Source: Candidatus Helarchaeota archaeon
GTDB taxonomy: Archaea > Asgardarchaeota > Lokiarchaeia > Helarchaeales > HEL-GB-A
DNA length: 64,000 nt
Direction of reading: 5' to 3'
Assembly: GCA_013375455.1 (NCBI GenBank)
Contig: JABXJT010000013.1
Location: 23,079-87,078 of the forward strand
Positions 16,553 through 25,092 of this stretch are shown here, one piece after another. Below the pieces are notes generated by a model. It did no database searches. It was not told where the DNA came from and saw only the letters and a program-made list of their open reading frames with translations. Position 1 is the stretch's first letter. Every line of letters starts with the position of its first letter. The translations under genes and the position numbers were made by a program.

Positions 16553-17152
16553 ATGAACGGAGATTATGATCCTAATCAAGTTCCTGAAGACCTTCGTTTT
16601 GATGTGGCACATGTTAATGAATATCTCATGAATTACGGTATTAAATGTATATTAGATTTAAATACTGATCCTAAGTACAGTTCTGGTAATTATTATACTA
16701 TTCCCAATGAGAAGGAGTCTGGTGTAAAATCCCTCTTTCTACCTGATTTACAAAAACTCGTAAAGAACCATATTGAAAATGATGAAAAATTGTTGATTGA
16801 AGTGTTTATTACTGGTGAAATGCATGAAATATTCATGATTGAGTACCTTAAAGCCGATATTGACCGAATACTTGATGAATTCGATTTGGATTATACCTTT
16901 CTTATTGGATTAACTGATAACGAGCGCCTTGCAGAAACTAAGAAAACTATCCACTTTACTCCTAAACCCCCTCAAGTAAACTATGGTTGGGAAAACGAAG
17001 AACAAATGGACGAAAACGATTTTAAAACACAATTTAATTTCGATCTAAGTTTAATCAAAGATTTAGGAACAATTATCAATATTAATAATGTCCTATTTGA
17101 TTTCTCTGAAATTGTATATTGGCAAGCTGCAATTGATGATTATGATTTGTAG
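16553..17152 (+). CDS. Acidic protein of unknown function between two transposon ends
   Basis: A 199-residue soluble, acidic, AT-rich-coded protein with alternating helices and strands (for example LLIEVFITGEMHEIFMIEYLK) and no motif I recognise. It sits between two direct copies of a 55-bp IS605-type right end (16415-16469 and 17213-17267), so it may be cargo or a host gene caught between two insertions. No signal peptide or membrane segment is visible. Confidence 0.6.
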   Translation: MNGDYDPNQVPEDLRFDVAHVNEYLMNYGIKCILDLNTDPKYSSGNYYTIPNEKESGVKSLFLPDLQKLVKNHIENDEKLLIEVFITGEMHEIFMIEYLKADIDRILDEFDLDYTFLIGLTDNERLAETKKTIHFTPKPPQVNYGWENEEQMDENDFKTQFNFDLSLIKDLGTIININNVLFDFSEIVYWQAAIDDYDL

Positions 17153-17212
17153 AATTCTCCTCTAAGATGGTATCTTGAAAAAATCATTTTCCAGCTGACT
17201 TACCTGATTGCC

Positions 17213-17267
17213 CAAAAAGTATAAAAATTTATACAGATTGAGCTAGTGTTTACTAGTATCATGCCCC
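17213..17267 (+). repeat. IS605-type right end, copy 2 (solo)
   Basis: Matches copy 1 over 55 bp with two substitutions, including both hairpins, and still encodes the terminal codons KSIKIYTD and stop of TnpB. The sequence upstream of it is unrelated to tnpB. This is a solo right end, either a decayed second insertion or a small non-autonomous (PATE/MITE-like) element. Confidence 0.75.
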
Positions 17268-17280
17268 TCACTGGCTTCAC

Positions 17281-17289
17281 CTTTATATG
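17281..17289 (+). promoter_or_regulatory. TATA-like promoter of threonine synthase
   Basis: CTTTATATG lies 41 bp upstream of the GTG start of the threonine synthase gene and directly after the solo transposon end at 17267, so the insertion lies just upstream of this promoter. This is a position-based inference. Confidence 0.4.
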
Positions 17290-17329
17290 GGATCGGTTTT
17301 AATCGAAAATATAGCGGAGAGCTTCTCCA

Positions 17330-18559
17330 GTGGTGCAAATTAAAAGTCTTAAATGTTTTCAATGCGGAAAAACATATCCTCCTGAAAAATTAAATGTTCT
17401 TTTTAGATGCCCTGATTGTAGATCCGGCTTGAATGCAATTTATGATTACGATGCAATCCAAGTTACATTGCTTGGTAATCCGATAATACGGGGGGAGTTT
17501 GTTCGTCGACCTCCCCATCATTGGAAATATTTTTCTTTCTTTCCCATAAAGGACACGACAAAAGTCGTTTCGATGGCGGAGGGTGGGACGCCTTTATTAG
17601 AATCCAAAAAAACAACTCAAGAATTAGGATTAAATCATCTTTATTTTAAATATGAAGGGGCAAATCCAACGGGCTCTTTCAAGGATCGAGGCTCTACTGT
17701 AGAAATTACGAATGCAAATGAACATAATGCAAAATCAATTATCTGTGCATCAACAGGAAATATGGGGGCTTCAGTGGCTGCTTATGCTGCAATGGCTGGA
17801 ATAAAATGCACCATTTTAATACCAGAAAACATCCCATCCGAGAAATTAGCACAAATCTATGCGCATGGGGCAAAAATAATTCAGCTTAAAACCAATTTAT
17901 ATCACACCGTGCAGCGCCTATCTGAAGAAGCCGCTTCCCAATTCAATTATTTCCTCTCTGGCGATTATATCAACCGGACGGAAGGTGAAAAGTCAGTGGG
18001 ATTTGAAATTATCGACCAACTTGGCTGGGTTCCCCCCGATTACGTGTTTTGCCCCATTGGTACAGGAACACTCATTTGGGCCATTTGGAAATCTTTCATA
18101 GAATTGAAAGAAGTGCGTTTGATAGATAAATTACCGAAAATTATCGGCGTTCAAGCCAAGGGTTGCTCCCCAGTAATTGAAGCTTTAGCGAAAAATAAAT
18201 TGAAAATAACACCCATTGAACATCCTAAAACAATTGCCTCGGCGATCCTCTGTCCAGACCCAATTACAGGAAGCGGCGCCATACTTGCCATACAAAACTC
18301 GGAAGGGTCTGGTATCGGAGTTACTGATGAGGAAATTCTCGAGGCAAGGAACCAGTTGGCTAGAATTGGTCTATTCGCGGAACCATCGGGTGCCGTTAGC
18401 TTTGCAGGGCTTTTAAAGATGCAAGAACGGATTGATTTGAAAAATAAATCAATTGTTTGTGTAGTTACAGGTCACGGTTTAAAAGATGCCCAAACAGGCT
18501 TTAAAATTGAGACGAGTTACATTGAGCCTGATATTCATGCCCTAAAAGAGGTGCTCTAA
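17330..18559 (+). CDS. thrC: Threonine synthase
   Basis: A 409-residue PLP enzyme of the threonine synthase family, converting O-phosphohomoserine to threonine. An N-terminal zinc-ribbon-like segment (CFQCG then CPDCRSG) is followed by the fold-type II core: the PLP lysine motif GSFKDRG, the STGNMG phosphate loop and a Gly-rich PIGTGT segment. Length and domain order are those of archaeal ThrC. Start is GTG at 17330, with a second GTG in the next codon. It is convergent with the roadblock-like gene at 18573. Confidence 0.9.
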   Translation: MVQIKSLKCFQCGKTYPPEKLNVLFRCPDCRSGLNAIYDYDAIQVTLLGNPIIRGEFVRRPPHHWKYFSFFPIKDTTKVVSMAEGGTPLLESKKTTQELGLNHLYFKYEGANPTGSFKDRGSTVEITNANEHNAKSIICASTGNMGASVAAYAAMAGIKCTILIPENIPSEKLAQIYAHGAKIIQLKTNLYHTVQRLSEEAASQFNYFLSGDYINRTEGEKSVGFEIIDQLGWVPPDYVFCPIGTGTLIWAIWKSFIELKEVRLIDKLPKIIGVQAKGCSPVIEALAKNKLKITPIEHPKTIASAILCPDPITGSGAILAIQNSEGSGIGVTDEEILEARNQLARIGLFAEPSGAVSFAGLLKMQERIDLKNKSIVCVVTGHGLKDAQTGFKIETSYIEPDIHALKEVL

Positions 18560-18572
18560 TACTCCCCTGATT

Positions 18573-19514
18573 TTATCTTCTTCTTCGTCTAAAATCAAGG
18601 TCGAGTGATTTAGGATGTTCGACTTGAATGCGTTTGACTTCTTGTTTCATCGCTTTCTTTAACTCGAAGTCTGATGGAATGACCTTTTGAGCCTGGGGTG
18701 AAGTAAATGCTTCAACTCTTTGATTTAAAGAATTTGAAACGTACTCATAGAACTGTTCTATGAGAAGATCAGGGCGTCCACCGCCTCGGATTTTATCTGC
18801 AAGCATCTTCGCGTCTTTTTCAAAAAGATCGAGCCTTTCAAGGAGGGCTTTTCTATATTCCTTTCGCAATAAAAGGGTTATTGCAGCATCATATGTCCTC
18901 CCACGTGTATGTGGGGCTACAATGGAAAACACAAAGACCATCCCAATTCCGTGTTCAAAGGGAAGCACCGATGAGGATTCATGTAGAGCCAAGGAGCGAT
19001 CAAAACCAGCCGATAAAATTAAAAGGGATTTTGCAGCAATTTCAAAAATTTCTTGCTCGTTTAGAGATTTTGGCATCCAACTCACTGCGGTTGGTCCTAA
19101 ATCTCCTGTTTTTGAGTACGCAACAGCGACAATTCGATCATCCACTGGTACTTTCTTTGGTTTTGCAGGAGGCGTTTGTAGGTGTTCAAGGAGGACGCTC
19201 CCATAATCTCGAGTAATTTGACCAAATTTCTGAAGCACCAAATTTTCCAGCGTGTTGGTAATGCAAACGATAAATATTTCTGTGCTTATCTTATAAATGT
19301 ACAAAAAATAGTTAGAATTCGGTAAATCCTGTTTAATATAATTATTTATTGGTATGGACGAGTACTGTTTGACTATCTTAGAGATCAAATTATGCGAGCC
19401 TTCAGAAAAATTGGAAGCAATAAATGACCCATTAGCGTCTAAAATTCCAATATTTGTAGGTCGTATCTCATTTAACTCCTGCGCAATCTTGTAGACGGCC
19501 TCTTTCAGTTCCAT
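18573..19514 (-). CDS. Two-domain roadblock/longin-like Asgard protein
   Basis: A 313-residue protein. Residues 1-115 look like a roadblock/longin-type alpha-beta sandwich (TNIGILDANGSFIASN, then YFLYIYKI strand and a long helix). After a Pro/Lys linker (PPAKPKKVP) comes a second domain beginning RIVAVAYSKTGDLGP and rich in strands, and a helical C-terminal part ending in five arginines. It probably belongs to the small-GTPase regulatory protein families expanded in Asgard archaea; no catalytic motif is visible. The gene is divergent from the aromatic biosynthesis cluster. Confidence 0.5.
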   Translation of the reverse strand: MELKEAVYKIAQELNEIRPTNIGILDANGSFIASNFSEGSHNLISKIVKQYSSIPINNYIKQDLPNSNYFLYIYKISTEIFIVCITNTLENLVLQKFGQITRDYGSVLLEHLQTPPAKPKKVPVDDRIVAVAYSKTGDLGPTAVSWMPKSLNEQEIFEIAAKSLLILSAGFDRSLALHESSSVLPFEHGIGMVFVFSIVAPHTRGRTYDAAITLLLRKEYRKALLERLDLFEKDAKMLADKIRGGGRPDLLIEQFYEYVSNSLNQRVEAFTSPQAQKVIPSDFELKKAMKQEVKRIQVEHPKSLDLDFRRRRR

Positions 19515-19690
19515 TTTCCACTTTCTTCTCCTAACATCGTAGAAACGCGGGTTCTCAAGTCTTTCTCAATGTTGTTTGAATTACACGTTAAAAACTAAAC
19601 TTTTAATGACTTATATATACTCCAAATATTAATATGTTGTTTTTCAAAAATGGATTGTTCCAATTTTTGATTGAACACCCAAAATCACCA

Positions 19691-19700
19691 TTTTTATATA
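19691..19700 (+). promoter_or_regulatory. TATA box of the aromatic amino acid cluster
   Basis: The run TTTTTATATA lies about 53 bp upstream of the ADH synthase ATG, and a GGTGA Shine-Dalgarno sequence precedes that start at 19741-19745. It would initiate the aro transcript. Confidence 0.5.
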
Positions 19701-19752
19701 GTGTATTATTTTTTTTATCTTAAGAAATTAACAAACCTCAGGTGAAACTTAT

Positions 19753-20529
19753 ATGAGGGGTAAAGAAGTACGCTTAAGTCGAATATTGGATAATGGAAAG
19801 GCTCTAATAATTCCTATGGATCACGGCATTACCATTGGACCTGTTAAAGGACTCCTTGATATGAACTCTATGATCCAAAAAGTAGTAAAAGGTGGCGCTA
19901 CGGCTATTCTTCTACACAAAGGAATTTTTCGAATCCTAGAAGAAGCTCCAAATTGTGGAATGATTCTCCATTTATCCGCCAGCACCAAGCTCAGCGATAC
20001 ACCAAATTGGAAAGTCATCGTCGGATCCATTGAAGAATCAGTTCGATTAGGCGTAGATGCAATTTCCATCCACGTGAATTTAGGGAGTAAATTTGAAGCA
20101 CAAATGTTAGAATATTTCGGAAAAATATCCGATGCATGTGATAAATGGCAAATACCCCTCATTAGTATGGTCTATCCGAGAGGGATAAATATCAAAGATC
20201 CCTATGATCCGGAGGTTGTTGCTCATGCTGCCAGAGCGGGAGCCGAATTAGGGGCTGATATTTTAAAAACCAACTATACTGGTTCATATGAATCATTTAA
20301 GACTGTTGTTGAAGGCTGCCCCATACCTGTAGTTATTGCTGGTGGTCCTAAGGCGGATACTGACCGTGATTTCCTCCAGAATGTCAGTGATGCGATGCGC
20401 GCAGGCGCAATTGGCGTGGCAGCAGGTCGAAACGTATTTCAACATGAAAACCCAACTAAAATGGTTGCTGCTCTCGCAAAAATCATAAAAGATTACGGGG
20501 CTGTAGAGGATGCATTACAATTATTATGA
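19753..20529 (+). CDS. 2-amino-3,7-dideoxy-D-threo-hept-6-ulosonate (ADH) synthase
   Basis: A 258-residue class I aldolase-type TIM barrel of the archaeal ADH synthase family (MJ0400 type), with the DHGITIGP motif near residue 25, the Schiff-base lysine region ADILKTNY and the phosphate motif PVVIAGGPK. It makes the first committed intermediate of the archaeal dehydroquinate route from L-aspartate semialdehyde and a hexose-derived C6 sugar. It opens the aro cluster and is followed at 73 bp by dehydroquinate synthase II. Confidence 0.9.
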   Translation: MRGKEVRLSRILDNGKALIIPMDHGITIGPVKGLLDMNSMIQKVVKGGATAILLHKGIFRILEEAPNCGMILHLSASTKLSDTPNWKVIVGSIEESVRLGVDAISIHVNLGSKFEAQMLEYFGKISDACDKWQIPLISMVYPRGINIKDPYDPEVVAHAARAGAELGADILKTNYTGSYESFKTVVEGCPIPVVIAGGPKADTDRDFLQNVSDAMRAGAIGVAAGRNVFQHENPTKMVAALAKIIKDYGAVEDALQLL

Positions 20530-20602
20530 ATTGTATTTTTAAAATAACCCAAATAATAATAAGTAATTAAGTAACCTTTTAGATTTTGTAGAGTTGATGT
20601 AA

Positions 20603-21691
20603 ATGAAACAGATAGTTCTGCATCTGGATGGCGATTGGAATGCTGTAAGAGAAACAGCCATTAATGCGATGACATCGGGAATTAATAATTTCTTAATCGA
20701 GAAGGATATTTCGGATAAGCTCAGAGAATTAGGGAATGTAGTCATCTATTCATTTTCAGAAGATCTCAAGCCAGATGTTGTTATTGATAAATCGATTGAT
20801 AAACAAAAGATCGAGGAATACTCCAAAAAGTCTGAGAGTATTGGACACTGGATCACGGTTAAAGTGAAAAAAGATGAAGAAGTAGCCATTAACGCTGCAG
20901 ATTTAGGAAGCAATGTTGTAATTATTAGTGCTACCGATTGGAAAATCATTCCAATGGAAAATATAATTGCCGATCTCCACAAAAAAGACACCCAATTATA
21001 TGCTGAAGTGAAAAATGTTGAAGAAGCTCGAGTCATGTTTGAAACTCTAGAGATTGGAGTGGATGGGGTGGTTTTTCAGCCAAAAACCGATGAAGAGATT
21101 TCTCAGATAAAGAAGCTCCTTAGAGAAGAGATTGAACTCAAACTTACCCCTGCTAAAATTGTTAAAATAAAAGAAGTGGGCTCAGGCGACCGAGTTTGCA
21201 TTGATACCTGTTCCTTACTATCTGTTGGGGAAGGAATGTTGATAGGATCCCAGAGCATGGGACTTTTTCTAATTCATTCAGAATCGATTCCTTCTGAATT
21301 CGCCGATCCCAGACCATTTCGCGTGAATGCAGGGGCGGTGCATGCTTACATCTTACTACCAAACGGAAAAACCCAATACCTTTCCGAAATAGAAGCTGGA
21401 TCGGAAGTCCTTATTGTTAGTAACAAGGGTGAAGGCCGGACTGCAACGGTCGGAAGATCTAAAATTGAAAAGCGTCCGCTCCTTCTAATCGAAGCTCAAA
21501 TAAAAGATACCATTTTGAAAACCCTTGTCCAGAATGCAGAAACTATCAGGTTAGTTAAACGTGAAAATAACGAAGATATCCCAACTTCTGTTTCTGAATT
21601 AAAAGAAGGGGACGATATTTTAGTGTATTACGTTCCGAAAGGGGGACGGCATTTCGGAAAACCTGTTGATGAAACCATTCTCGAAAAATAG
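20603..21691 (+). CDS. 3-dehydroquinate synthase II
   Basis: A 362-residue protein matching the archaeal AroB' family (MJ1249 type), which oxidatively deaminates ADH to 3-dehydroquinate with NAD. Recognisable segments are SGDRVCIDTCSLL, GEGMLIGSQS, the strongly conserved FRVNAGAVHAY and the C-terminal KGGRHFG. It replaces the bacterial DAHP-based AroB, which is not present here. It lies 12 bp before the dehydroquinase gene. Confidence 0.92.
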   Translation: MKQIVLHLDGDWNAVRETAINAMTSGINNFLIEKDISDKLRELGNVVIYSFSEDLKPDVVIDKSIDKQKIEEYSKKSESIGHWITVKVKKDEEVAINAADLGSNVVIISATDWKIIPMENIIADLHKKDTQLYAEVKNVEEARVMFETLEIGVDGVVFQPKTDEEISQIKKLLREEIELKLTPAKIVKIKEVGSGDRVCIDTCSLLSVGEGMLIGSQSMGLFLIHSESIPSEFADPRPFRVNAGAVHAYILLPNGKTQYLSEIEAGSEVLIVSNKGEGRTATVGRSKIEKRPLLLIEAQIKDTILKTLVQNAETIRLVKRENNEDIPTSVSELKEGDDILVYYVPKGGRHFGKPVDETILEK

Positions 21692-21703
21692 CGTGATTGA
21701 TCA

Positions 21704-22396
21704 ATGATTTGTGTTGCTATTAGCGCTACAGATGCAAATTCAGCAATTGAAAAAAGCCATAAAGCCATTCAAAAAGGCGCAGACTTCATAGAAGTCCGGA
21801 TTGATCATTTTAACGACCCCTTCACTGCAGATTTTGTTAAATTGGTAAAAGAAATTAGTTCAAAACTCATTTTAACAATCCGTAAGCCCGATGAGGGTGG
21901 TAAATTCGCTTTTGAAGAAGCCCAGCGAATAGAATTGATCCAAAAGTGCATAAACGCACAAACATTCGCTGTAGATCTCGAATTCAGCATAGATGCAGAT
22001 GCTTTAACGAAATTGATTCAGGAAGCGAAAAAAAATCAAGTAAAAATAATCCTCTCATTCCATGATTTTCAAAAAACTCCCGACATTCCTAAAATGAAAG
22101 AGATCATTTTAGATGCCGTAAAAAAAGATGCGAACTACGTCAAAATTATTGGAACCGCCGCTTCAATCGAAGATAACTTGAAAATGCTCTCTCTTCCGCA
22201 ATTTGCAAAAGAGAATCATATTGAAATAGTTGCCTTTGCAATGGGGGGGAAGGGCACGGTTTCAAGAATTCTTTCCCCAATCTTTGGAGCCGCTTTTACT
22301 TTTGCCGCACTGGATAAACCCACTGCCCCAGGACAAATTTCAATTGATGATATGAAAAAGAACCTTCAAACTTTTACCTCATATAGTAGAAAGTGA
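21704..22396 (+). CDS. aroD: 3-dehydroquinate dehydratase, type I
   Basis: A 230-residue type I dehydroquinase barrel. Visible are the ADFIEVRIDHF substrate segment, the catalytic histidine in SFHDFQ, the Schiff-base lysine in ANYVKIIGTA, and the C-terminal GAAFTFAAL-like phosphate region. It converts dehydroquinate to dehydroshikimate. Its stop overlaps the aroE start by four bases, so the two are translationally coupled. Confidence 0.93.
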   Translation: MICVAISATDANSAIEKSHKAIQKGADFIEVRIDHFNDPFTADFVKLVKEISSKLILTIRKPDEGGKFAFEEAQRIELIQKCINAQTFAVDLEFSIDADALTKLIQEAKKNQVKIILSFHDFQKTPDIPKMKEIILDAVKKDANYVKIIGTAASIEDNLKMLSLPQFAKENHIEIVAFAMGGKGTVSRILSPIFGAAFTFAALDKPTAPGQISIDDMKKNLQTFTSYSRK

Positions 22397-23259
22397 TAAA
22401 CGTGGACATTAGCGGAAAAACTCAACTAATAGCTTTAATTGGGAACCCCGTTGAGCATAGTATGTCCCCGAAAATGCATAATGCAGCCTTTAGAGAACTC
22501 GGGTTAGATTATATCTATGTGGCACTCCGCGTAGACAACGACAAGGTGAAAGAAGCCATACAGGGGATTCGTGCATTCAATATGAAAGGCGCAAATGTAA
22601 CAGTACCTCATAAAATTAATGCAATGCAATATTTGGATGAAATTGACCCTGTTGCAGAGAATATTGGTGCCATTAATACCATTCTGAATAAAGATGGTCA
22701 TCTCTTTGGTACTAACACAGATGGTATTGGGGCCGTTCGATCTCTTAATGAAGAAGGGGTAAATCTAAAAGGAAAAAAAATAGTGATGATTGGCGCTGGT
22801 GGGGTGGCCCGCCCTATATCATATAATTTTGCGTCTGACGCGAAAGATTTTGTCCTCTTTGACATCGTTGAGAGTGCAGTTCAAGACCTCACTAAAGAAT
22901 TGAACGATAAGCTCGGGGGAACGATACGGGGGTATAAGTTAAACACTCAGCAAATCGCCAAAGAACTCCAAAATGCTGATATTTTCATTAACGCCACGCC
23001 TGTCGGGATGCATCCAAAGATAGATGAGAGTATAATCCCAAAGAAGCTACTCAGGGAAGATTTGGTTGTTTTTGACGTGGTATATAACCCTCTCGAAACT
23101 AAATTACTAAAAGAAGCCAAGGCTGTTGGGGCAAAAGCCATCTCAGGCATGATGATGCTTGTTTACCAAGGGGTGGCTGCTTTTGAACTTTGGACAGGTA
23201 AAAAGGCACCCGTGCCTCTAATGAAAAGAATGGTTTTAGAAGGACTAGGGTTAGGCTGA
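22393..23259 (+). CDS. aroE: Shikimate dehydrogenase
   Basis: A 288-residue AroE with the substrate motif PVEHSMSPKMHN near the N-terminus, the catalytic NVTVPHK segment, the NADP-binding GAGGVARP loop and the C-terminal GMMMLVYQG signature. It reduces 3-dehydroshikimate to shikimate using NADPH. GTG at 22393 is the annotated start. Its 3' end overlaps that of the opposing shikimate kinase gene by nine bases. Confidence 0.93.
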   Translation: MINVDISGKTQLIALIGNPVEHSMSPKMHNAAFRELGLDYIYVALRVDNDKVKEAIQGIRAFNMKGANVTVPHKINAMQYLDEIDPVAENIGAINTILNKDGHLFGTNTDGIGAVRSLNEEGVNLKGKKIVMIGAGGVARPISYNFASDAKDFVLFDIVESAVQDLTKELNDKLGGTIRGYKLNTQQIAKELQNADIFINATPVGMHPKIDESIIPKKLLREDLVVFDVVYNPLETKLLKEAKAVGAKAISGMMMLVYQGVAAFELWTGKKAPVPLMKRMVLEGLGLG

Positions 23260-23775
23260 CTTATAGATTTCAATGATTTTTTCTACAACTTCATCAACAG
23301 TGAAGTCAGAAGTATCTATCTGATGTTCAGTTGCTGCATTATAAAATGGTTCTCGGAACGTTAAAAGCTTTTTAATTTCATCCATGGGGTCTGGTTTATT
23401 TAATAGTGGTCGGCTTTCTTTTCCCTCTTTCATAGTACGCTGAAATATCACTTCTGGAGATGTTTTAAGGCGGATTACGATAGAACTTTGCTTTAGATAA
23501 TCAATGTTAAGCTTATTCAAAATGACTCCCCCACCACACGCGATGACTGCGTCTTTTCTCTGACTCACGTCTTTACATACCTGCATTTCTAATTCTCGGA
23601 ACCGAATCTCCCCATCTTCTTCAAAAATTTTTGGAATGGATTTTCCAGCCTTCTCCACTATCATTTCATCCATTTCAAGCAGTTTTTTATTTAGTTTTCC
23701 AGCTAATTTTGCTCCAATCACGGTCTTTCCAGTTCCCATGAACCCGATTAATGCTATGTTCGGCGCTGTCATCAT
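23251..23775 (-). CDS. aroK: Shikimate kinase, bacterial (AroK/AroL) type
   Basis: A 174-residue P-loop kinase with Walker A GFMGTGKT, the shikimate-binding aspartate region MDEMIVEKAG, GEIRFRELE and the lid arginine stretch SRPLL, all as in AroK. It phosphorylates shikimate at C3. Most archaea instead use an unrelated GHMP-family shikimate kinase, so this gene looks acquired from bacteria. It sits alone on the minus strand inside the plus-strand aro cluster, with its end overlapping aroE. Confidence 0.9.
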   Translation of the reverse strand: MMTAPNIALIGFMGTGKTVIGAKLAGKLNKKLLEMDEMIVEKAGKSIPKIFEEDGEIRFRELEMQVCKDVSQRKDAVIACGGGVILNKLNIDYLKQSSIVIRLKTSPEVIFQRTMKEGKESRPLLNKPDPMDEIKKLLTFREPFYNAATEHQIDTSDFTVDEVVEKIIEIYKSA

Positions 23776-23873
23776 AATTCACGATTCTAGTTAAACTTAT
23801 TAAAAATTATGATTATGTGAGATATAATTATCCCATCTTAAAAACATGAAAAGTTGTTAAGGAGAATTTCTAG

Positions 23874-24992
23874 ATGCTTAGGAAGGTGTTAATTTTCAAG
23901 AATAAAACAACGATCTTCGAGAAAGAGTACGGGAAATCTTTACCTGAAGAAACTGTATTGCCTATAATTGAGTCCTTAAGGGATTATCTTAAGCATTTCG
24001 ATGTTGATGTCCTTGAATTCATGCAGGTGATTAATTTCAAGTTATGTTATGCGACTAATGTCGAGTTTGGCTTACTTTTCATTTTAATATGCGATCCGAC
24101 AGATCCGGATGATTCCGTCCGCGAGGAAACCAAATTCCTCCGCCACAAATTTCTAGAAAAGTTTCGCGATACTCTTACGACCGGCTCAGCTGATCCAGAC
24201 GCGTATAAGAACATCCAGGCAGATGTCACAATTAGCAAGAGCGAGTTACGACCGAAAATCTCGTTGGTTGGCTTCAGTGGCGTCGGAAAAACAACCATTA
24301 CTAAATTGATTAAAGAGGAGGAACTCCCTACACGGCACATACCAACCATCACAGGTTATATTTCAGAGATTGCAGTTGGTGATTTTGAGATGTACCTCTG
24401 GGACTTAGCAGGCCAGGTTCGATACGCCGAAGTGTGGGCTCAATTTATGAGAGGTTCCGATGTAATCATTTTAATTGTCGACTCGACAGAACAAAATGTC
24501 TATGAATCTAGATTTTTTACAGAATTATGCCGAAAAGAAGCCCCCTATGCCAGGCTCGCAATTATAGCAAACAAACAGGACCTCCCTGGGGCTATGTCTC
24601 CTGAACAAATTGGTGATGTGTTAGATGCTGGGACTTACGGATACCGAGTTACCCCTCTAGTCGCCATTGATGTCAAGCAACGAATTGACGCGTTACGAGT
24701 TATGGCAGAAACTGCAGCTACAAATGCCAAAACTCTTGCAGAATTTCAAACCTTGGAGGATCGAAAGTGGGCATTAGAGGATGCCAAAAGTGCCATTGAT
24801 AAAGGTAATTTAAAGGAAGCTGCAAAGATTCTGGATGAAATTGAATATTTATCTAGACAGAAGGGCGATCCAGAAGGTGCAGAACAATACGCTAGTTATT
24901 CAGCTTACATCCGTAGCCAGAATAAAACAATTGAAATGAAAATGAAACTCGTTTATAACGAAATCAAAGAGAAAAGCGATGAATATCTTTAA
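23874..24992 (+). CDS. Longin-Arf-like small GTPase fusion
   Basis: A 372-residue protein. The first 130 residues form a longin-like domain (LIFKNKTTIFEKEYG then a long helix and FGLLFILICD strand). Next comes a Ras-superfamily G domain: G1 GFSGVGKTT, G3 WDLAGQ and G4 NKQD, with the LPGA continuation typical of Arf/Sar GTPases. About 80 helical residues close the protein. Longin-GTPase fusions of this kind are a known Asgard feature linked to membrane-trafficking ancestry. A role in aromatic biosynthesis is not expected; it is embedded between aroK and aroA. Confidence 0.88.
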   Translation: MLRKVLIFKNKTTIFEKEYGKSLPEETVLPIIESLRDYLKHFDVDVLEFMQVINFKLCYATNVEFGLLFILICDPTDPDDSVREETKFLRHKFLEKFRDTLTTGSADPDAYKNIQADVTISKSELRPKISLVGFSGVGKTTITKLIKEEELPTRHIPTITGYISEIAVGDFEMYLWDLAGQVRYAEVWAQFMRGSDVIILIVDSTEQNVYESRFFTELCRKEAPYARLAIIANKQDLPGAMSPEQIGDVLDAGTYGYRVTPLVAIDVKQRIDALRVMAETAATNAKTLAEFQTLEDRKWALEDAKSAIDKGNLKEAAKILDEIEYLSRQKGDPEGAEQYASYSAYIRSQNKTIEMKMKLVYNEIKEKSDEYL

Positions 24993-25092
24993 AAAATTAT
25001 AATTCAATTTCATTTTTTATACAGATTTTAATACCATGATTCTTTTTAACAAAAAAATAGAATTTATTTAGTTTGAATAAGGAGCAACCAAG

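Noticed and set aside
20539..20745. Minus-strand frame at the start of dehydroquinate synthase II
   Set aside because: Overlaps a conserved enzyme and lacks features of its own.
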